From contig CALXMV010000003.1 in assembly GCA_944389565.1 (NCBI GenBank), positions 1 through 64,000 of the forward strand: a DNA stretch of 64,000 nucleotides. Direction: 5' to 3'. A program made the translations under genes and the position numbers. Below, one piece after another: positions 1 to 8,360 of the stretch. Under the pieces are notes generated by a model. It did not search any database, had not been told where the DNA came from, and saw only the letters and a program-made list of their open reading frames with translations. The number at the start of each line of letters is the position of its first letter. The first letter of the stretch is position 1. This DNA comes from an uncultured Kiritimatiellota bacterium (lineage in GTDB: Bacteria; Verrucomicrobiota; Kiritimatiellia; RFP12; DVOR01).

Positions 1-80
1 TGCCAACTACCGTATAGCCATCCTCTTCCATTGCGGCGCGCTTCCACACCCGACCCACTAAAAACTCTGAAGAGCCACAA

Positions 81-114
81 AAAAGCCCCGGCCTTCCCGG
101 CCGGGGCTTTTTTT
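81..114. terminator. Rho-independent terminator
   Basis: A perfect 9-bp GC stem (85-93 with 99-107, loop TTCCC) is flanked by A-run and T-run, so it could stop transcripts from either side. The upstream gene lies outside the window; bases 1-80 hold no recognisable gene. The T-run merges directly into the -10 element of the next promoter. Confidence 0.85.
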
Positions 115-122
115 GCTATACT
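112..122 (+). promoter_or_regulatory. Extended -10 promoter of the LysM lipoprotein operon
   Basis: TTTGCTATACT gives an extended -10 (TGC before TATACT at 117-122). The same TTTGCTATA(A/C)T string recurs before uxs, the HD gene and rpsU. No convincing -35 box is visible because the terminator stem occupies that position. Confidence 0.65.
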
Positions 123-146
123 GCAAGTGATTTGGAGAACCAACCC

Positions 147-1109
147 ATGAGACGACTTGTTGCCATGATGCTGTGCGCCGCCGCGTTGGCCGGCGCGGGT
201 TGCGACGACGACGGCGTTTCCGAGCGCGAACGCTCGGAGCGGTCGGACGCCCTCTTCGCGGAGGCGATGGCCGCGGAGGGGCGCGGGGACGTGGCGGGCG
301 CGGAGACCCTCTATCGCCGCCTCCTCACGCAGAACGGGGCAATGGCCTCCGCCCACCTGAACCTCGCGATCCTGCAGCATGACGCCCGCAAGAATTACGT
401 CGAGGCCATCCACCATTACCAAGCCTATCTGGACCTGCAGCCGGAATCCGAGAAGGCGGGGATGGTGCGCGAGCGCCTCGCCGCCGCGCGGGGCCTCCTG
501 GCCACCCAGCTGGCCGCGGACGTCGTGGCGCGCGAGCAACGCGCGTTGGAGGCCGAGCGCGACTCCCTCAAGGCGCAGATCTGGGCGTTGGAGGGCTCGG
601 CGGCGGACGCGAGGCGCCTCGCCGAGACGAAGGACAAGGAGATCGAGACCCTCAAGTCGCGCATCGACGGCCTGCAGAAACTCGTCGACGCGCTGAAAAC
701 CTCCGAAAGCGAGACGCGCACGAGCCTGGAGGCCGAGGTGGCCGCGGCGCGTGAGGCCGCCGCCAAGGCCGAGGCCGAGGCGAAGGAGGCCACCGAGCCC
801 GGCTCCGCGGCGGAGATCGCCGCCATCCGCGCCCTCTCCAAGCAGATGCTGGAGGAGCCCGACGGCGGGCAGGCCGCCATCAACGCCGCCACGCGCAAGG
901 CCGTGGAGGGCGCGGTCGACGCCGCCCCCCTCTCCGCCACGCCCGTCCCCGGCAAACGCTACACTGTCCGCCCCGGCGACACCCTCTCGCGCCTGGCGCG
1001 CGAGGCCTACGGCAACGCCGCGGACTGGGTCAGGATCCGCGACGCGAACCGCTCGGTGACCAACCCGGACGGCCGGTTGCGGGCGGGCGACGTCATCGTC
1101 ATCCCATAA
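147..1109 (+). CDS. LysM-domain lipoprotein with TPR and coiled coil
   Basis: A 320-aa predicted cell-envelope protein. The N-terminus is a lipoprotein-type signal (MRRLVAMMLCAAALAGAGC) with Cys at about residue 19. A TPR-like helical segment follows (about 25-95), then an Ala/Glu-rich coiled coil (about 125-215), a linker, and a C-terminal LysM domain (about 272-320, YTVRPGDTLSRLAREAYG...GDVIVIP) that should bind peptidoglycan. ATG at 147 is chosen over an in-frame TTG at 132 because TGGAG lies 10 nt upstream and the signal peptide starts there. This architecture is common in Verrucomicrobiota-type genomes; the precise role is unknown, most likely envelope scaffolding. It heads a run with the next three genes. 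Confidence 0.8.
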   Translation: MRRLVAMMLCAAALAGAGCDDDGVSERERSERSDALFAEAMAAEGRGDVAGAETLYRRLLTQNGAMASAHLNLAILQHDARKNYVEAIHHYQAYLDLQPESEKAGMVRERLAAARGLLATQLAADVVAREQRALEAERDSLKAQIWALEGSAADARRLAETKDKEIETLKSRIDGLQKLVDALKTSESETRTSLEAEVAAAREAAAKAEAEAKEATEPGSAAEIAAIRALSKQMLEEPDGGQAAINAATRKAVEGAVDAAPLSATPVPGKRYTVRPGDTLSRLAREAYGNAADWVRIRDANRSVTNPDGRLRAGDVIVIP

Positions 1110-1118
1110 GGAGGCGCC

Positions 1119-1400
1119 ATGCGCCGCCCACGCCGTCGCCGTGACGTCTCCTTCCACCGTGCCCGCACGGAGGCCTTCCGGCTCGACACGGAGGACGTCG
1201 AGGAGGGGATGTCGCTGTGGGAGCGGCTGTTCCGCCGTGAGGGGCGTCGGCGCGACGGCTTCTCGCGCTACATCGCGGCCGGCGGCACGCGCGACACGCG
1301 CGAGGATGCGCGGATCGCGCCGGTGGTGCGGTCATGGAGACGGTTCGCCTGGGCCTTCGCGGCCTTGGCGGCGATTTGGATTCTGGGGGCGTGCCTATGA
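1119..1400 (+). CDS. Small Arg-rich protein with C-terminal membrane segment
   Basis: A 93-aa protein not recognised as a family. The first 65 residues are strongly basic and charged; residues about 72-93 (WAFAALAAIWILGACL) form a single hydrophobic segment, so it looks tail-anchored. A good AAGGAGG sits 7 nt before the ATG, and its TGA overlaps the nspC ATG (ATGA), which supports translation and coupling. No function can be assigned. Confidence 0.65.
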   Translation: MRRPRRRRDVSFHRARTEAFRLDTEDVEEGMSLWERLFRREGRRRDGFSRYIAAGGTRDTREDARIAPVVRSWRRFAWAFAALAAIWILGACL

Positions 1401-2569
1401 CTTTCCCGGAGACACCCGCGTTCGTCGTCGACGTGCCGGCGCTGCGGCGCAACGCCGCCATCCTGCGGGAGGTGGCGGAGGCCTCCGGCGCACGGATGCT
1501 GTTGGCGCTGAAGGCCTTCTCCATGCCGGCGGCCTTCCCCTTCCTGTACGCGCGGGGGACGTGCGCGAGCAGCGTCCACGAGGCGATGCTGGGGGCGGAG
1601 TTCGGGGGTGAACGCCATGCGTTCGCCGCGGCCTTCTCCGAAGCCGACATGCGCGCCCTGATGGATCTGGGGCTCGACCACGTGACGCTCAATTCCTTCG
1701 CGCAGCTCCGCCAGTGGCGGCGGCTCGCGGCGGGGCACCCGCGCGGGGGGCGGACGGCCGTCGGCCTGCGAATCAACCCCGAACACTCCGAGGGGCAGAC
1801 CCCGCTGTACGACCCCTGCGCGCCGCACTCGCGGCTGGGCATCCGCCGCGCGGCCTTCGCGGGGGAGGACCTGACGGGCGTCACGGGGCTCCATTGCCAT
1901 AACCTGTGCGAGCAGGGCGCGGACTGTTTCGCGCGGACGCTCGCGGCCATCGAGGCTCGCTTCGGCGACCTTCTGCCGCGCATCCGGTGGTTCAACTTCG
2001 GCGGCGGGCACCACATCACCCGCGCGGACTACGACCGGGAGCTGCTGGTGGGGACGTTGCGGGCGTTCCGCGCGCGCCACCCGCACATCGATTTCTTCCT
2101 GGAGCCGGGGGAGGCGCACGTGCTCAACGCCGGGACGTTCGTCTGCACCGTGCTGGACGTGGTGGAGAACGAGGGGCCGATCGCGATCCTGGACGGCTCC
2201 GCGGCCTGCCACACGCCCGACGTCATCGAGATGCCTTACCGGCCACGCGTCTTCCTCGACCCGGCCTGGGACGGCGCGGCCGAGCCCGGCCCCGGCGCCC
2301 TCCGCGCGGGCGCGCCGGGGGAGAAGCCCTTCCCCTGCCGCCTCGCCGGGCCGAGCTGCCTGGCGGGCGACGTCTTCGGCGATTACGCCTTCGACCGGCC
2401 GCTCGTGCCCGGGGATCGCGTCATCTTCGAGGACATGGCCCTCTACACGATGGTCAAGACCAACACCTTCAACGGCATCCGCCTCCCGTCCCTCTGGTTG
2501 CGCAAGGGGCCCGGCGACTTCTCGCATGTGCGCAGTTTCGATTACGCGGATTTCCGTTCGCGTCTCTGA
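1397..2569 (+). CDS. nspC: Carboxynorspermidine decarboxylase
   Basis: A 390-aa PLP enzyme of the fold-III alanine racemase/ornithine decarboxylase type that decarboxylates carboxyspermidine/carboxynorspermidine in the alternative bacterial polyamine route. The PLP lysine lies in LLALKAFS (about residue 40). The family-typical HCHNLCEQGADCF and WFNFGGGHHITRADYD segments (about 165-215) and C-terminal GPSCLAGD (about 317) and EDMALYTMVKTNTFNG are present. Length is normal for NspC. Start ATG overlaps the previous stop; the longer upstream frame would overlap that gene needlessly. The usual partner, carboxynorspermidine synthase, is not in this window. Confidence 0.93.
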   Translation: MTFPETPAFVVDVPALRRNAAILREVAEASGARMLLALKAFSMPAAFPFLYARGTCASSVHEAMLGAEFGGERHAFAAAFSEADMRALMDLGLDHVTLNSFAQLRQWRRLAAGHPRGGRTAVGLRINPEHSEGQTPLYDPCAPHSRLGIRRAAFAGEDLTGVTGLHCHNLCEQGADCFARTLAAIEARFGDLLPRIRWFNFGGGHHITRADYDRELLVGTLRAFRARHPHIDFFLEPGEAHVLNAGTFVCTVLDVVENEGPIAILDGSAACHTPDVIEMPYRPRVFLDPAWDGAAEPGPGALRAGAPGEKPFPCRLAGPSCLAGDVFGDYAFDRPLVPGDRVIFEDMALYTMVKTNTFNGIRLPSLWLRKGPGDFSHVRSFDYADFRSRL

Positions 2570-2582
2570 GAGGATCCCCCCC

Positions 2583-4481
2583 ATGAGACTTGCCCTCGCC
2601 CTGATCGCAGCGACGTTCCTCGCCGCCCCGACGATCCTCGCCGCCAACGACCAGAAAACGCAGATCTCGGTCGCGGAACTGGCCAAGGCGCTCAATTCCC
2701 CCAATCGCGTCTTCGGCCCGGCCGTCGACCCCAACGCGCTCCACGGCCGCGTGATCCTGCTCTGGGACATCTCCGAATACGTCGACCCCGTGGCAAAGGC
2801 CATCGAGAATGACACGGATCTGGACGAGAAGGACGAGGAGGGGCCTTTCGCGAAGCTGGACGCCGCCACCAAGGCGATCCGCAAGGCCGCGAAATCCGCG
2901 ATCAAGGATGGCCGCCTGCTCGTCATCGCGCTGGACCCGCAACCCGCCGACCCGGAACTGCGCCGCGAGCGGACCGACGCCATCCGCGAGCTCAAGCCCT
3001 ATTTCCCCGTCTATTCCATCGAGGTCCCCACGCAGTATTTCGCCGCGGACGGCAAACCGCGCGGCATCATCTCGAACGTCATCGACCTCGCCGAGGGCGA
3101 CCGCCTCACCTCCATCCTCGCGGAGACGCCCGAATACGTGCCGGGGCGCATCATCACCTTCCGCACCGAATCCCACGAGCCCGTCTCGCGCAGACTCGTC
3201 GCCGGCAAAAAGATCGAGCCCCTCCTCGCCCAACTCCGCCGCGAGGCCTCCGGACAAGGGGACAAGGCCGCCGAGGCCGGGCGCATGGTCGCCGCCGTGG
3301 AGGCCTGGGTGGCCGACCAACAGGCCGCGATCGACGCCGACCTGCAGAACGCCCCCTCCCGCGCCGCCGAGGAGATCGCCCTGCTCCTCGCCACCGTGCC
3401 CTCGGCCGGCGCCAAGTACGCCGGCGCGCTCGGCGCGCTCCGCCGCAACCCCGCGATCAAGCAGTTGTCCTCCGTGCGGGCCTTCCTCGCCGCCGCGAAC
3501 GCGGGCAAGGTGGGCCGCGGCGACCTCGGCCGCAACGCGGATTCCTTCATCAAGCGCATCCAGCCGCTCACCGAAAGCAAGAACGCCTCCATCGCCGCGG
3601 ACGCGGCGGCGCTCTCCGAGGCGCTGAAGGCCTTCTCCTCCGAGACCCTGGCCAAGGAGCAGGCGGCCCTCCGCGCCTCCATCCGCGAACGCCGCAAGGC
3701 CGAGCGCGCCAAGGAGGAGGCCCGCCGCGAGGCCAAACGCGCGTACAAGCGCATCGGTCGGAACGCCGATGACGACGAGGACAAGCCCTCCGTCAAGCGG
3801 GAGACCGCCGGCTCGGTCCTCGCCGGGCTGGCCGGCGAAACGGCCATCCAACCCCTCCGCGCCGAGCTGAACCGTCTGGACGACGCGACGTGCAATTACG
3901 AGAATCTGGCGAACGCCTACGCCAAACACGCCCAGGCCGCTGGCGAGCGCGGCACGGCGGCGAAGGCGCTCATCGAGGCCATCACCGCCGCCCGTCAGAC
4001 CCGCCTGAGCGAACTCGCCCGCATCCTCAAGGAGGGCAAGCCGCTCGATCTCTACATCCAGCCCGGCTGGGAGAAGACCCTGACCGTCAATTACCCCTCG
4101 CTCTCGCGGACCACCGAGGGACGCGCCGCGCTCCGGATGCTGCGCGACTCCGAACTCCGCGCGATCCATGGCATCTACGACGACATCCTCCACGGCGACC
4201 CCGGCCGGGAGGAGGACGAGACCAACGAGGAGTACGCCGTCGCCAAGACGCAGTATCTCCAGACCAAGTACAAGGCGTTGCGGAAATATCGCGCCACGCG
4301 TTCCGCCTTTGGGCGGCAGGCCGTCGCGCAACTCGACGCCATGGGGTTCGGCGACTCGGCCATCGAGTCGAAGCTCGCCGAGCTCGCCAACACGCTCAAA
4401 GAGCAGAAAAACGCCGCCAAGGAGGCCGAGGAAAGCCGCGAGGAGGCCAGGAAGAAGGCCCGTCGCAACCGCAATGACTGA
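2583..4481 (+). CDS. Large secreted coiled-coil protein of unknown function
   Basis: A 632-aa protein with a clean signal peptide (MRLALALIAATFLAAPTILA, cleavage before AND). Residues 45-60 (NALHGRVILLWDISEY) recall the start of thioredoxin/TlpA-like folds, but no CxxC is present. Most of the rest is Ala/Glu/Lys/Arg-rich helix with strong coiled-coil character at about 345-420 and 600-632. GAGG precedes the ATG by about 9 nt, 13 bp after nspC. No known family recognised; probably periplasmic or envelope associated. Intact and similar in base composition to its neighbours. Confidence 0.7.
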   Translation: MRLALALIAATFLAAPTILAANDQKTQISVAELAKALNSPNRVFGPAVDPNALHGRVILLWDISEYVDPVAKAIENDTDLDEKDEEGPFAKLDAATKAIRKAAKSAIKDGRLLVIALDPQPADPELRRERTDAIRELKPYFPVYSIEVPTQYFAADGKPRGIISNVIDLAEGDRLTSILAETPEYVPGRIITFRTESHEPVSRRLVAGKKIEPLLAQLRREASGQGDKAAEAGRMVAAVEAWVADQQAAIDADLQNAPSRAAEEIALLLATVPSAGAKYAGALGALRRNPAIKQLSSVRAFLAAANAGKVGRGDLGRNADSFIKRIQPLTESKNASIAADAAALSEALKAFSSETLAKEQAALRASIRERRKAERAKEEARREAKRAYKRIGRNADDDEDKPSVKRETAGSVLAGLAGETAIQPLRAELNRLDDATCNYENLANAYAKHAQAAGERGTAAKALIEAITAARQTRLSELARILKEGKPLDLYIQPGWEKTLTVNYPSLSRTTEGRAALRMLRDSELRAIHGIYDDILHGDPGREEDETNEEYAVAKTQYLQTKYKALRKYRATRSAFGRQAVAQLDAMGFGDSAIESKLAELANTLKEQKNAAKEAEESREEARKKARRNRND

Positions 4482-4490
4482 CGGCTTTGC

Positions 4491-4496
4491 TATAAT
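4491..4496 (+). promoter_or_regulatory. -10 element placing uxs transcript start at its ATG
   Basis: TTTGCTATAAT ends exactly 6 nt before the uxs ATG (4503). A start site about 7 nt after the hexamer would fall on the A of ATG, so the mRNA is predicted to be leaderless; there is no Shine-Dalgarno sequence in the gap. Confidence 0.7.
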
Positions 4497-4502
4497 ACGG
4501 CC

Positions 4503-5459
4503 ATGAAGAGGATTCTGATCACCGGGGGCGCCGGGTTCATCGGCGCCAATCTTGCGCGGCGCCTGCTCGCCGAAGGGCACGCCGTCACGATTTTGGACAA
4601 CTTCTATACCGGGCGCCGCGACAACCTGGCGGGGCTCGGCGTCACGCTTTTGGAGCGCGACGTGCGCGATGGCGTGCCGGGTGAGTGGGACTGGATTTTC
4701 GACCTGGCCTGCCCGGCCTCCCCGCCGCACTATCAGCGTGACCCGCTCTTCACGCTCACCACGTCGATCGACGGCATCCGCGCGGTGTTGGAGGCCGCCC
4801 AGCGGTGCGGCGCGCGCGTGCTCCACGCCTCCACCAGCGAGGTTTACGGCGACCCGCTCGTCCACCCCCAGCCCGAGACCGACTGGGGGCATGTGAACAC
4901 GGTGGGCATCCGCAGCTGCTACGATGAGGGCAAGCGTGTGGCCGAGACCTTCGCCTTGGAGCACCGCCGCGCCTACGGCACGGATGTCCGCCTCGTGCGC
5001 ATCTTCAACACCTACGGCCCGCACATGGATCCCGCCGACGGCCGCGTGGTCTCGAACTTCATCCTGCAGGCCTTGCGCGATGAGCCCATCACCCTCTATG
5101 GGGATGGCTCCCAGACGCGCAGTTTCCAATTCGTCGACGATTTGGTGGAGGGTTTCCTCGCCTACATCCAGGCGGATCCCGCCGCCTTGGACGCCTTCTT
5201 CGCCCCGAAGGGCTACGCCATCCCCGTCCTCAACATGGGCAATCCCGGCGAATTCACCGTCCGCCAACTGGCCGAGGAGGTGCTCCGCCAAATCCCGACC
5301 TCCCGCTCCGAGCTTGTTTTCCGCCCCCTGCCGGGGGATGACCCGAAACGCCGCAAGCCCGACATCGCCTGGGCCAGCGAATGCCTCGGATGGCGCCCGA
5401 CGATCCCCTTGGCCCAGGGGCTCGCCAAGACCATCGCCTACTTCCGTGCGTTGGCGTGA
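4503..5459 (+). CDS. uxs: UDP-glucuronate decarboxylase (UDP-xylose synthase)
   Basis: A 318-aa short-chain dehydrogenase/epimerase-fold enzyme converting UDP-glucuronate to UDP-xylose for cell-surface glycans. The Rossmann NAD motif is GGAGFIGANL (about 8-17). UXS-specific signatures are visible: LACPASPPHYQ (about 75), STSEVYGDP (about 108), GIRSCYDEGKR with the YxxxK catalytic pair (about 137-147) and RIFNTYGPHM (about 165). Length is typical for the bacterial soluble enzyme. It forms a two-gene unit with the helicase 8 bp downstream. Confidence 0.92.
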   Translation: MKRILITGGAGFIGANLARRLLAEGHAVTILDNFYTGRRDNLAGLGVTLLERDVRDGVPGEWDWIFDLACPASPPHYQRDPLFTLTTSIDGIRAVLEAAQRCGARVLHASTSEVYGDPLVHPQPETDWGHVNTVGIRSCYDEGKRVAETFALEHRRAYGTDVRLVRIFNTYGPHMDPADGRVVSNFILQALRDEPITLYGDGSQTRSFQFVDDLVEGFLAYIQADPAALDAFFAPKGYAIPVLNMGNPGEFTVRQLAEEVLRQIPTSRSELVFRPLPGDDPKRRKPDIAWASECLGWRPTIPLAQGLAKTIAYFRALA

Positions 5460-5467
5460 CGCCGCCC

Positions 5468-7405
5468 ATGACGGACTGGGCACGGTTGCTGAACCCTGAG
5501 CAGTTGGCGGCGGTGACCGCCGGCGAGGGGCCTGTTTTGGTCTTGGCCGCGGCCGGCACCGGCAAGACCCGCACACTCACCCACCGCGTGGCCTACCTCG
5601 TCGAAAACGGCGTGGACCCGCGCGACATTCTCCTGCTCACCTTCACGAACCGCGCGGCGCGCGAGATGCTCGAACGCGCCGAGGCGCTCGTCGGCCCAGC
5701 CATCGCCACGCTCTGGTCCGGCACGTTCCATCACGTCTGCCACCGCATCCTCCGCCAATGCGCCACGCGCCTCGGCTTCACCACGCACTTCACCATCCTT
5801 GACCGGACCGACGCGCTCAGCCTCCTCAACCGGTGCATCAAGGAAATCGCGCCGGACGCCAAGCATTTCCCCAAAAAGGAAGTCATCGCCGCGCTCATCT
5901 CCAAGGCCGCGAACGCCTGTGCGCCGTCCAACGACCTGCGCGACCTCTTCGAGCGCGCCACCTTCGACGAGCCCGTCCCCGTCGAGCAGCTCCTCGCCGT
6001 GGCCCAGCGCTATGCGGAGGCCAAGCGTCTGGCCGACGCGATGGACTTCGACGACCTGCTCACCCACACCCTCACGCTCATCGAGGGGCACCCAGACCTG
6101 CGCGACCGCTACGCCCGCCGCTTCCGCCACGTCCTCGTCGACGAATACCAGGACACCAACCAGGTCCAGGCACGCCTCGTCGACCATCTCGCCAGCCACC
6201 ATCGCAACATCATGGCCGTGGGCGACGACTTCCAATGCATTTACACCTGGCGTGGCGCGGACTTCCGCAACATCATGGGCTTCCCCCAACGTTGGCCCGG
6301 GTGCGCCATCGTCAAACTCGAGCGCAACTACCGCTCCGTCCCCGAGGTCCTCGCCGCCGCCAACGCCATCATCGCCAAAAACGAGAACCAATTCCCCAAG
6401 ACCCTCCTGCCCACCCGCCCACCCGCCGGGCGAAAACCCCTCGTCGCCTTCCTGCGCGATGCCTCCGAGCAAAGCCAGATGGTCATCCGCCACGTCCAGC
6501 GCGCGCTCCAGGCCGGATACCGCCACGAGGACATCGCCATCCTTTACCGGGCACACTTCCACGCGATGGAGCTTGAGCTCGACCTGCGCCGCCTCCGCGT
6601 CCCCTACACCCTCACCTCCGGCCAAGGCGTCTTCGAGAGCCAGCACGCCAAGGACGTCCTCGCCTTCCTGCGCCTCTGCGACGGCGGCGTCGACGCCTTC
6701 GCCTTCCAGCGCGTCCTCGGCCTCCTCCCCGCCGTCGGCCCGAAGACCGCCGAGCGCGTCTGGGACAAGCTCGGCGCCTCCTTCGACCCCTCCCTTGACG
6801 CCGACCGCAAGCACCTCCACGCCCTCCTCCCCAAAAAGGCCCAACCCGACTGGCTCATCCTCGACGCGCTCATCGGCCGTTACCAGGAAGACCAACTCCG
6901 CGGCGACGGCCCCACCGCCATCCGCGCCTTCCTCGACGCCTGGTACGCCGCCTACCTCAGCCGCACCTACGAAAACGCAGACGACCGCAAACAAGACGTC
7001 GCCGCCCTCGCCGGCCTCATCCCCAAAGGAACCACCGTCACCGAGTTCCTCAACGAGGCCGCCCTCATGACCAACCTCGACGCCGCCGACGACCCCACCC
7101 TCGCCCAACGCCCCGGCCTCCGCCTCTCCACCGTCCACCAGGCCAAAGGCCTCGAATGGCCCGTCGTCATCCTCCTCTGGCTCAACGAGGACTACTTCCC
7201 CTCCGCCCGCGCCATCATGGAAGACCAAGCCCCCGAGGAGCGCCGCCTCTTCTACGTCGCCCTCACCCGCGCCAAGGACGACCTCCTCCTCTGCGTGCCC
7301 GCCACCCGCCGCCTCCCCAACGGCCAGACGAACTACCTCTTCCCCTCACGCTTCGTCAAAGACCTCCCCCCCGACCTCGTCACCAAACGCTACGGCCTCA
7401 TCTGA
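5468..7405 (+). CDS. UvrD/PcrA-like SF1A DNA helicase
   Basis: A 645-aa ATP-dependent 3'-5' DNA helicase. SF1 motifs occur in order: Q/N-terminal LLNPEQLAAV, Walker A AAAGTGKT (about 26), LLLTFTNRAAREM, DEYQD (Walker B, about 230), GDDFQCIYTWRGA (motif III), LERNYRS (motif IV), HQAKGLEWPVVIL (motif V) and YVALTRAKDDL (motif VI). It is shorter than E. coli UvrD (720 aa). Likely roles are repair and replication-restart; whether it is the housekeeping UvrD/PcrA or a Rep-type paralogue cannot be told from one window. The ATG at 5468 fits the family N-terminus; an upstream frame overlapping uxs is rejected. Confidence 0.9.
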   Translation: MTDWARLLNPEQLAAVTAGEGPVLVLAAAGTGKTRTLTHRVAYLVENGVDPRDILLLTFTNRAAREMLERAEALVGPAIATLWSGTFHHVCHRILRQCATRLGFTTHFTILDRTDALSLLNRCIKEIAPDAKHFPKKEVIAALISKAANACAPSNDLRDLFERATFDEPVPVEQLLAVAQRYAEAKRLADAMDFDDLLTHTLTLIEGHPDLRDRYARRFRHVLVDEYQDTNQVQARLVDHLASHHRNIMAVGDDFQCIYTWRGADFRNIMGFPQRWPGCAIVKLERNYRSVPEVLAAANAIIAKNENQFPKTLLPTRPPAGRKPLVAFLRDASEQSQMVIRHVQRALQAGYRHEDIAILYRAHFHAMELELDLRRLRVPYTLTSGQGVFESQHAKDVLAFLRLCDGGVDAFAFQRVLGLLPAVGPKTAERVWDKLGASFDPSLDADRKHLHALLPKKAQPDWLILDALIGRYQEDQLRGDGPTAIRAFLDAWYAAYLSRTYENADDRKQDVAALAGLIPKGTTVTEFLNEAALMTNLDAADDPTLAQRPGLRLSTVHQAKGLEWPVVILLWLNEDYFPSARAIMEDQAPEERRLFYVALTRAKDDLLLCVPATRRLPNGQTNYLFPSRFVKDLPPDLVTKRYGLI

Positions 7406-7562
7406 CGGCTCGCCACCCCCTCTGCCACGCTTGTTGGCCATGATGCGCCATGGCCAATCGCACCGAAAGCGGCGACAGCGCCATCGCCGACGAACTGCGC
7501 CGCCAGTGCTTCGCCGTCAGAAAAAACGCCGGCCTCCGCTCTCATCCACCCCCATCCTTTGC

Positions 7563-7568
7563 TATAAT
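7563..7568 (+). promoter_or_regulatory. -10 element for leaderless HD-hydrolase operon
   Basis: CTTTGCTATAAT ends 6 nt before the ATG at 7575, the same spacing as at uxs, folP and the M23 gene. No ribosome-binding site fits in the gap. The preceding 7406-7562 contain nothing else recognisable. Confidence 0.7.
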
Positions 7569-7574
7569 CCGGAC

Positions 7575-8360
7575 ATGAAGACAGAGGATTTGGAGCGGGC
7601 GTTCGAGGCCTATGTGCGGACCTTCCCCGCGGAGGAGATGAACGCGCTGAAAGAGGCGCACACACGCCGTGTGCTGGGGAATGCCAGGCTGATCATGGCG
7701 GGCGAGGGATTTCCCGCGCGGCTAGGGCCGCTTGGCGAGGCCGCCGCGTTGTTGCACGACGTGGGGCGCTTCGAGCAGTTCCGCAAATACCGCACCTTCA
7801 GCGACCGGGTGAGCGTGAACCACGCGTTGATGAGCTGCGGGGTCATCCTGCGCCTCGGGTGGCTCGACGACCTGCCGCCGGCCGACCGGAACGCCATTCT
7901 GCGCGCCGTGGAGTGCCACAACCTGCGCGACCTGCCGCCGGGGTTGCCCCCGGACGAGGCGGCCTTGGCGAACCTGGTGCGCGACGCCGACAAGCTCGAC
8001 ATCCTCACGCTCCTGGACACGGCCATCGCCACGGACTACCTGCCCTCCCACCCCGAGGTCTATTGGGGGCTCCCCCTGCGCGGCGCGCCCTCCCCGCGCG
8101 TGGTGGCGGCGATCGACCGCGGCGCGAGCGTCGACTACGCCGACATCCGGAGTTTCGCGGACTTCGTTTTCGTGCAGTTGGCGTGGTGCAACGGCGGACT
8201 TTTCTTCGCGGAGAGCCGCCGGTTGGCCTTGGCCCGCGGCGAGGTGGCCACGCGCCGCGCGTATCTCCTGGGGCTTCTGCCCGACCACGCCGACGCGGTG
8301 AACCATTGTTGCGACGTGGCCGAGGCTGCCTTGCGCAAGGAGGCGGGGCATGGCGCGTAA
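7575..8360 (+). CDS. HD-domain phosphohydrolase
   Basis: A 261-aa metal-dependent HD-superfamily hydrolase. Metal ligands are visible as an upstream His (EAHTRRV, about 22), LLHDVGRFEQF (HD, about 57), VNHALMSC (about 78) and VRDADKLD (about 137). The arrangement resembles uncharacterised HD proteins of the YfbR/YedJ kind. Substrate unknown. It opens an overlapping operon (NUC nuclease, RuvC, amidase), overlapping the next start by 11 bp. Confidence 0.82.
   Translation: MKTEDLERAFEAYVRTFPAEEMNALKEAHTRRVLGNARLIMAGEGFPARLGPLGEAAALLHDVGRFEQFRKYRTFSDRVSVNHALMSCGVILRLGWLDDLPPADRNAILRAVECHNLRDLPPGLPPDEAALANLVRDADKLDILTLLDTAIATDYLPSHPEVYWGLPLRGAPSPRVVAAIDRGASVDYADIRSFADFVFVQLAWCNGGLFFAESRRLALARGEVATRRAYLLGLLPDHADAVNHCCDVAEAALRKEAGHGA

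Noticed and set aside
5381-5467. Upstream extension of the UvrD-like helicase into uxs
   Set aside because: The extension lies in uxs coding sequence and is not like helicase N-termini; ATG 5468 begins the conserved region.
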